A stretch of 64,000 bases of DNA, taken from NCBI GenBank assembly GCA_037440065.1, contig JBBIUV010000018.1:186001-250000 (forward strand), given 5' to 3'. Both the position numbers and the translations under genes were made by a program. The DNA comes from UBA1563 sp037440065. GTDB taxonomy: Bacteria; Bacteroidota; Ignavibacteria; Ignavibacteriales; Ignavibacteriaceae. Positions 61,711-64,000 of the stretch are shown in pieces. The number at the start of each line of letters is the position of its first letter. The stretch's first letter is position 1. The notes under the pieces were generated by a model that saw nothing but the letters and a program-made list of their open reading frames with translations, had not been told where the DNA came from and made no database searches.

Positions 61711-62877
61711 CTACTTTGATTTATCTATTGATTGAAGAATATCATCTAAAATGTCTGTTATATTTTCAAGTCCAACGGAAACTCTGATCAGTCCCGGGAA
61801 AATACCAACTTTAGCGCGTTCCTCTTCCGTTAATTTTGAATGAGTTGTAGAAGCTGGATGAGTTACGATCGTCCGCGTATCGCCAAGATTAGCGCTGCTC
61901 GAACACAATTCTACATTGTTTATAAATCTCTTCGCTTGTTCAAATCCCCCTTTTAAATTAAATGTAACGATACCCCCTCCCATCTTCATCTGTTTTTGTG
62001 CAAGCTCGTATTGAGGATGCGATTTTAGAAAAGGATATTTTACCGTTGAAATATTTTCATTCGCACTAAGTTTTTCTGCTAAAGCCAAAGCGTTTGATGA
62101 ATGTCTCTCCATCCGTACGGATAATGTTTCAAGACTTTTTGATAATACCCACGCATTAAAAGGGGAAAGCGCCGGACCCGTTTGTCGAGCGAAAAATCTT
62201 ATTTCTTTAATTAAATCTTTTGGACCAACAATAACACCTCCAAGTACGCGTCCTTGTCCATCAATATATTTTGTAGCTGAGTGGATAATAAGATCAGCTC
62301 CAAACTCTGCCGGAGTTTGGATGAGCGGAGTAGCAAAACAATTATCAACGATTAAAAGTAGATTATGTTTTTTCTTTAATTCACCCAACCACTTTAAATC
62401 AATAATTTCAAGCGCAGGATTTGAAGGGGTTTCGATAAAAATAATTTTTGTATTCGGTCTAATTTCCTGTTCCCATGTTTCCGGTTTATCTGCGTCAACG
62501 TAGGTGTGCGTGATCCCCCACTTAGGAAGGATTTTTGTTAAAATTTGATGACTCGAACCGAACAGTGAGCGTGAAGCTAAAATATGATCACCCGAATTTA
62601 ACAATGCAGCAAAACTTGTAAATACCGCCGCCATACCGGTGGCAAATGCGAAACCGTCTTCACATTTTTCGAGTGCAGCCATCTTCTCTACAAACTCACT
62701 TGTGTTGGGATTTGAAAATCTGCTATAAATATTTCCGTCAATCTCATCGTTAAAAAGAGCTATTCCCTGTTCGGCATTATCAAAAACGAAACTTGATGTT
62801 AAATAAATGGGAACGGAGTGTTCTCTATGTTCCGATCTTTTGGCTTGGATTCGTATTGCTTTTGTTTCTTTTTTCAT
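61711..62877 (-). CDS. metZ: O-succinylhomoserine sulfhydrylase-type PLP enzyme
   Basis: A 388-residue Cys/Met-metabolism PLP enzyme. EHSVPIYLTSSFVFDNAEQG, YSRFSNPN, ATGMAAV, the PLP-Lys in HSATKYIDGQGRVLGG and GLIRVSVGLENI fit the MetZ group (DGQGR after the PLP lysine) better than cystathionine gamma-synthase or lyases. It would use sulfide directly to make homocysteine. The 5' leader on the minus strand has GC-containing stems but no riboswitch that I recognise. Confidence 0.8.
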   Translation of the reverse strand: MKKETKAIRIQAKRSEHREHSVPIYLTSSFVFDNAEQGIALFNDEIDGNIYSRFSNPNTSEFVEKMAALEKCEDGFAFATGMAAVFTSFAALLNSGDHILASRSLFGSSHQILTKILPKWGITHTYVDADKPETWEQEIRPNTKIIFIETPSNPALEIIDLKWLGELKKKHNLLLIVDNCFATPLIQTPAEFGADLIIHSATKYIDGQGRVLGGVIVGPKDLIKEIRFFARQTGPALSPFNAWVLSKSLETLSVRMERHSSNALALAEKLSANENISTVKYPFLKSHPQYELAQKQMKMGGGIVTFNLKGGFEQAKRFINNVELCSSSANLGDTRTIVTHPASTTHSKLTEEERAKVGIFPGLIRVSVGLENITDILDDILQSIDKSK

Positions 62878-63048
62878 CTCAATAACTAATATTTGTCTGG
62901 TTTATTCAATAAAAGGAGTTTTTATGAAGTCTCTCAACTTTAACTCCACGATCATATTTAGCAACCCGAATAACAAAGGAAGAGTTCCCTGGTGAGCTAT
63001 AAAAAGACTAGTTGTTTTGGGAAAAATGTTAGTGATGATGGTAAAAAA

Positions 63049-63924
63049 TTAAAGGGGAGAGTCAGCAGTTTTCATAAGATTTTTAATTTTTTCAATCGTA
63101 AGTGGTGCCGATCCTTCATAGTGGTTGTTTACGTTTAAGAAAAGATCAATTTTTTTCTGCTGCAAAATATTTATCAGTTCTACCACTTTGTTTAACTCGT
63201 TGTCTTTTGGTTCAACAATCTTGTTCCAAATGTTGTTGGTTTTTTGCTCAATGCCAGAACGATCCGGTCCGTGCAGTCTTATAACGGCAGTCGATTTTAT
63301 GTGCCTTTGGTACTCCATAAATACATCCCAGATGGAAGGCATGTAATAACCTTGGAGAAAGACAATGGCAAAATTATTTCTTTCAAAAAATTCAAAGAAA
63401 GGTTTTTTAAGAAAATTCGGATTGCGGATTTCAATTCCGTAGGTAAAGCCTTTATCTAAGGATTCAGCAAACAATTCGAATTTATCTAAGAACTCGTTTA
63501 GTCCACTCATCTTCTCCCTGTTAAGATATTCAAACTGAAACATGAGCACCCCGATCTTTTTCTTCATCGGTTCCAATGAAGTCAAAAACCGGTTGAATAA
63601 TTCTGTACTAAGAAAATGAGGATTAGGCTTTAGTAACTTCGTTCTATCCTTATTAAAAAAATGTGTGAGTGTAATGCTGTTTGGAATTTTAATTGTAAAC
63701 TTAAAGTCATCAGGAACCGATTCAGTATAAAGTTTAACATCCTTTTCAGCGGGAAGGAGTACTTTGTTTTGTGTAAGAAGGGACCAGAACCACTGATCTA
63801 TTTCAACCGTATTAAAATGCTGGGAATATTCCAAAAGATAATTTTGTGCAGCTAAATCAGAATAGATCAATCCTTTCCATGATTCATATTTCCAACTGCA
63901 CGTACCGATTCTTAAAATAGCCAT
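63049..63924 (-). CDS. DUF72 family protein
   Basis: A 291-residue TIM-barrel-like DUF72 protein. GTCSWKYESWKG opens it as in the family; DFKFTIKIPNSITLTHFF, MFQFEYL, YGIEIRNPNFL and VIRLHGPDRSG are conserved blocks. Homologues are widespread; biochemical function is not defined. It starts at the minus-strand ATG at 63924. Another minus-strand frame entering at the window edge may end just upstream (near 63931-63938). Confidence 0.88.
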   Translation of the reverse strand: MAILRIGTCSWKYESWKGLIYSDLAAQNYLLEYSQHFNTVEIDQWFWSLLTQNKVLLPAEKDVKLYTESVPDDFKFTIKIPNSITLTHFFNKDRTKLLKPNPHFLSTELFNRFLTSLEPMKKKIGVLMFQFEYLNREKMSGLNEFLDKFELFAESLDKGFTYGIEIRNPNFLKKPFFEFFERNNFAIVFLQGYYMPSIWDVFMEYQRHIKSTAVIRLHGPDRSGIEQKTNNIWNKIVEPKDNELNKVVELINILQQKKIDLFLNVNNHYEGSAPLTIEKIKNLMKTADSPL

Positions 63925-64000
63925 AATTATTTACTTTATTTCTGCTTCTCTTTTTGTTTTTCTTTGTGATTGAACTTTAAACATTCTTTCCCTGAAGTAA

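Noticed and set aside
62878..63048. Possible SAM riboswitch in the metZ leader
   Set aside because: There is GTTGCTAAA text on the minus strand, but the helices of SAM-I, SAM-II or SAM-V could not be assembled.
63931..64000. C-terminal end of another minus-strand gene at the window edge
   Set aside because: Two reading frames are equally open over only ~22 codons, so the frame and product cannot be decided.
1..64000. CRISPR array or rRNA operon
   Set aside because: No regularly spaced repeats with unique spacers and no rRNA sequence were seen.

Overview
The window reads as an Ignavibacteria-like (Bacteroidota/Chlorobiota-side) bacterial chromosome carrying a tRNA-integrated genomic island. 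The lineage call rests on four secreted proteins (ending at 4592, 6031, 6797 and 12959) that close with a type IX secretion (Por) type-A sorting domain containing the NYPNPFNPxTxISY signature. It is also supported by an AT-rich sequence and by lysine biosynthesis through the acetylase route. This is inference from sequence features only; no database search was possible.

Chromosome, left flank (1-23.5 kb). A truncated ROK kinase and a GH3 beta-glucosidase start the window. A run of T9SS cargo proteins follows (M14 carboxypeptidase, BNR/Ycf48-like protein, two unknowns), together with a DUF4159-DUF4175 pair. A minus-strand operon then encodes dapA-dapB-dapH-lysC-lysC-N-acetyl-diaminopimelate deacetylase, with a CBS-domain gene beside it. 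Next come a bacterial-Ig lipoprotein, a TrmH/SpoU methyltransferase with a small palindrome inserted in its SAM-binding motif, a DUF971 protein and a CorC-like CNNM/CBS protein. The flank ends at tRNA-Thr(UGU).

Island (about 23.6-60.3 kb). A perfect 51-bp direct repeat bounds it: the 3' part of the tRNA-Thr gene at 23554-23604 and again at 60271-60321. A tyrosine integrase (59164-60180) lies just inside the right end. No relaxase or conjugation gene is visible. The left half is entirely minus strand: ArdC, a RadC-type JAB protein, unknown membrane and cysteine-peptidase-like proteins, an Mrr-type nuclease, and a tightly overlapping trio made of a nuclease-methylase fusion, a specificity subunit and an OLD/TOPRIM ATPase. 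The middle (38.6-43.9 kb) is a second, satellite-like module with its own HTH/excisionase-like gene, tyrosine recombinase, primase-SF3 helicase and a Cys-cluster protein. Its int-primase part is bracketed by inverted repeats. The right half is a plus-strand heavy-metal island: TolC-MFP-RND efflux, a GDCCVxC-like protein, a PII-like protein, a CcmE-like OB-fold protein, two copies of an unrecognised 113-residue family, two Spy/CpxP-like proteins, DUF302, an atypical NRAMP, a P1B ATPase, a His-rich membrane protein and a CDF zinc transporter.

Chromosome, right flank (60.4-64 kb). A sulfur cluster (two YeeE-like halves, OsmC, MetZ-like PLP enzyme) is followed by a DUF72 protein.

How it fits together. 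The island looks like a non-conjugative, possibly mobilisable integrative element that pairs a defence arm (restriction-modification, OLD ATPase, Mrr, anti-restriction ArdC) with a metal-efflux cargo arm. A replicating satellite-like module sits where the two arms diverge.
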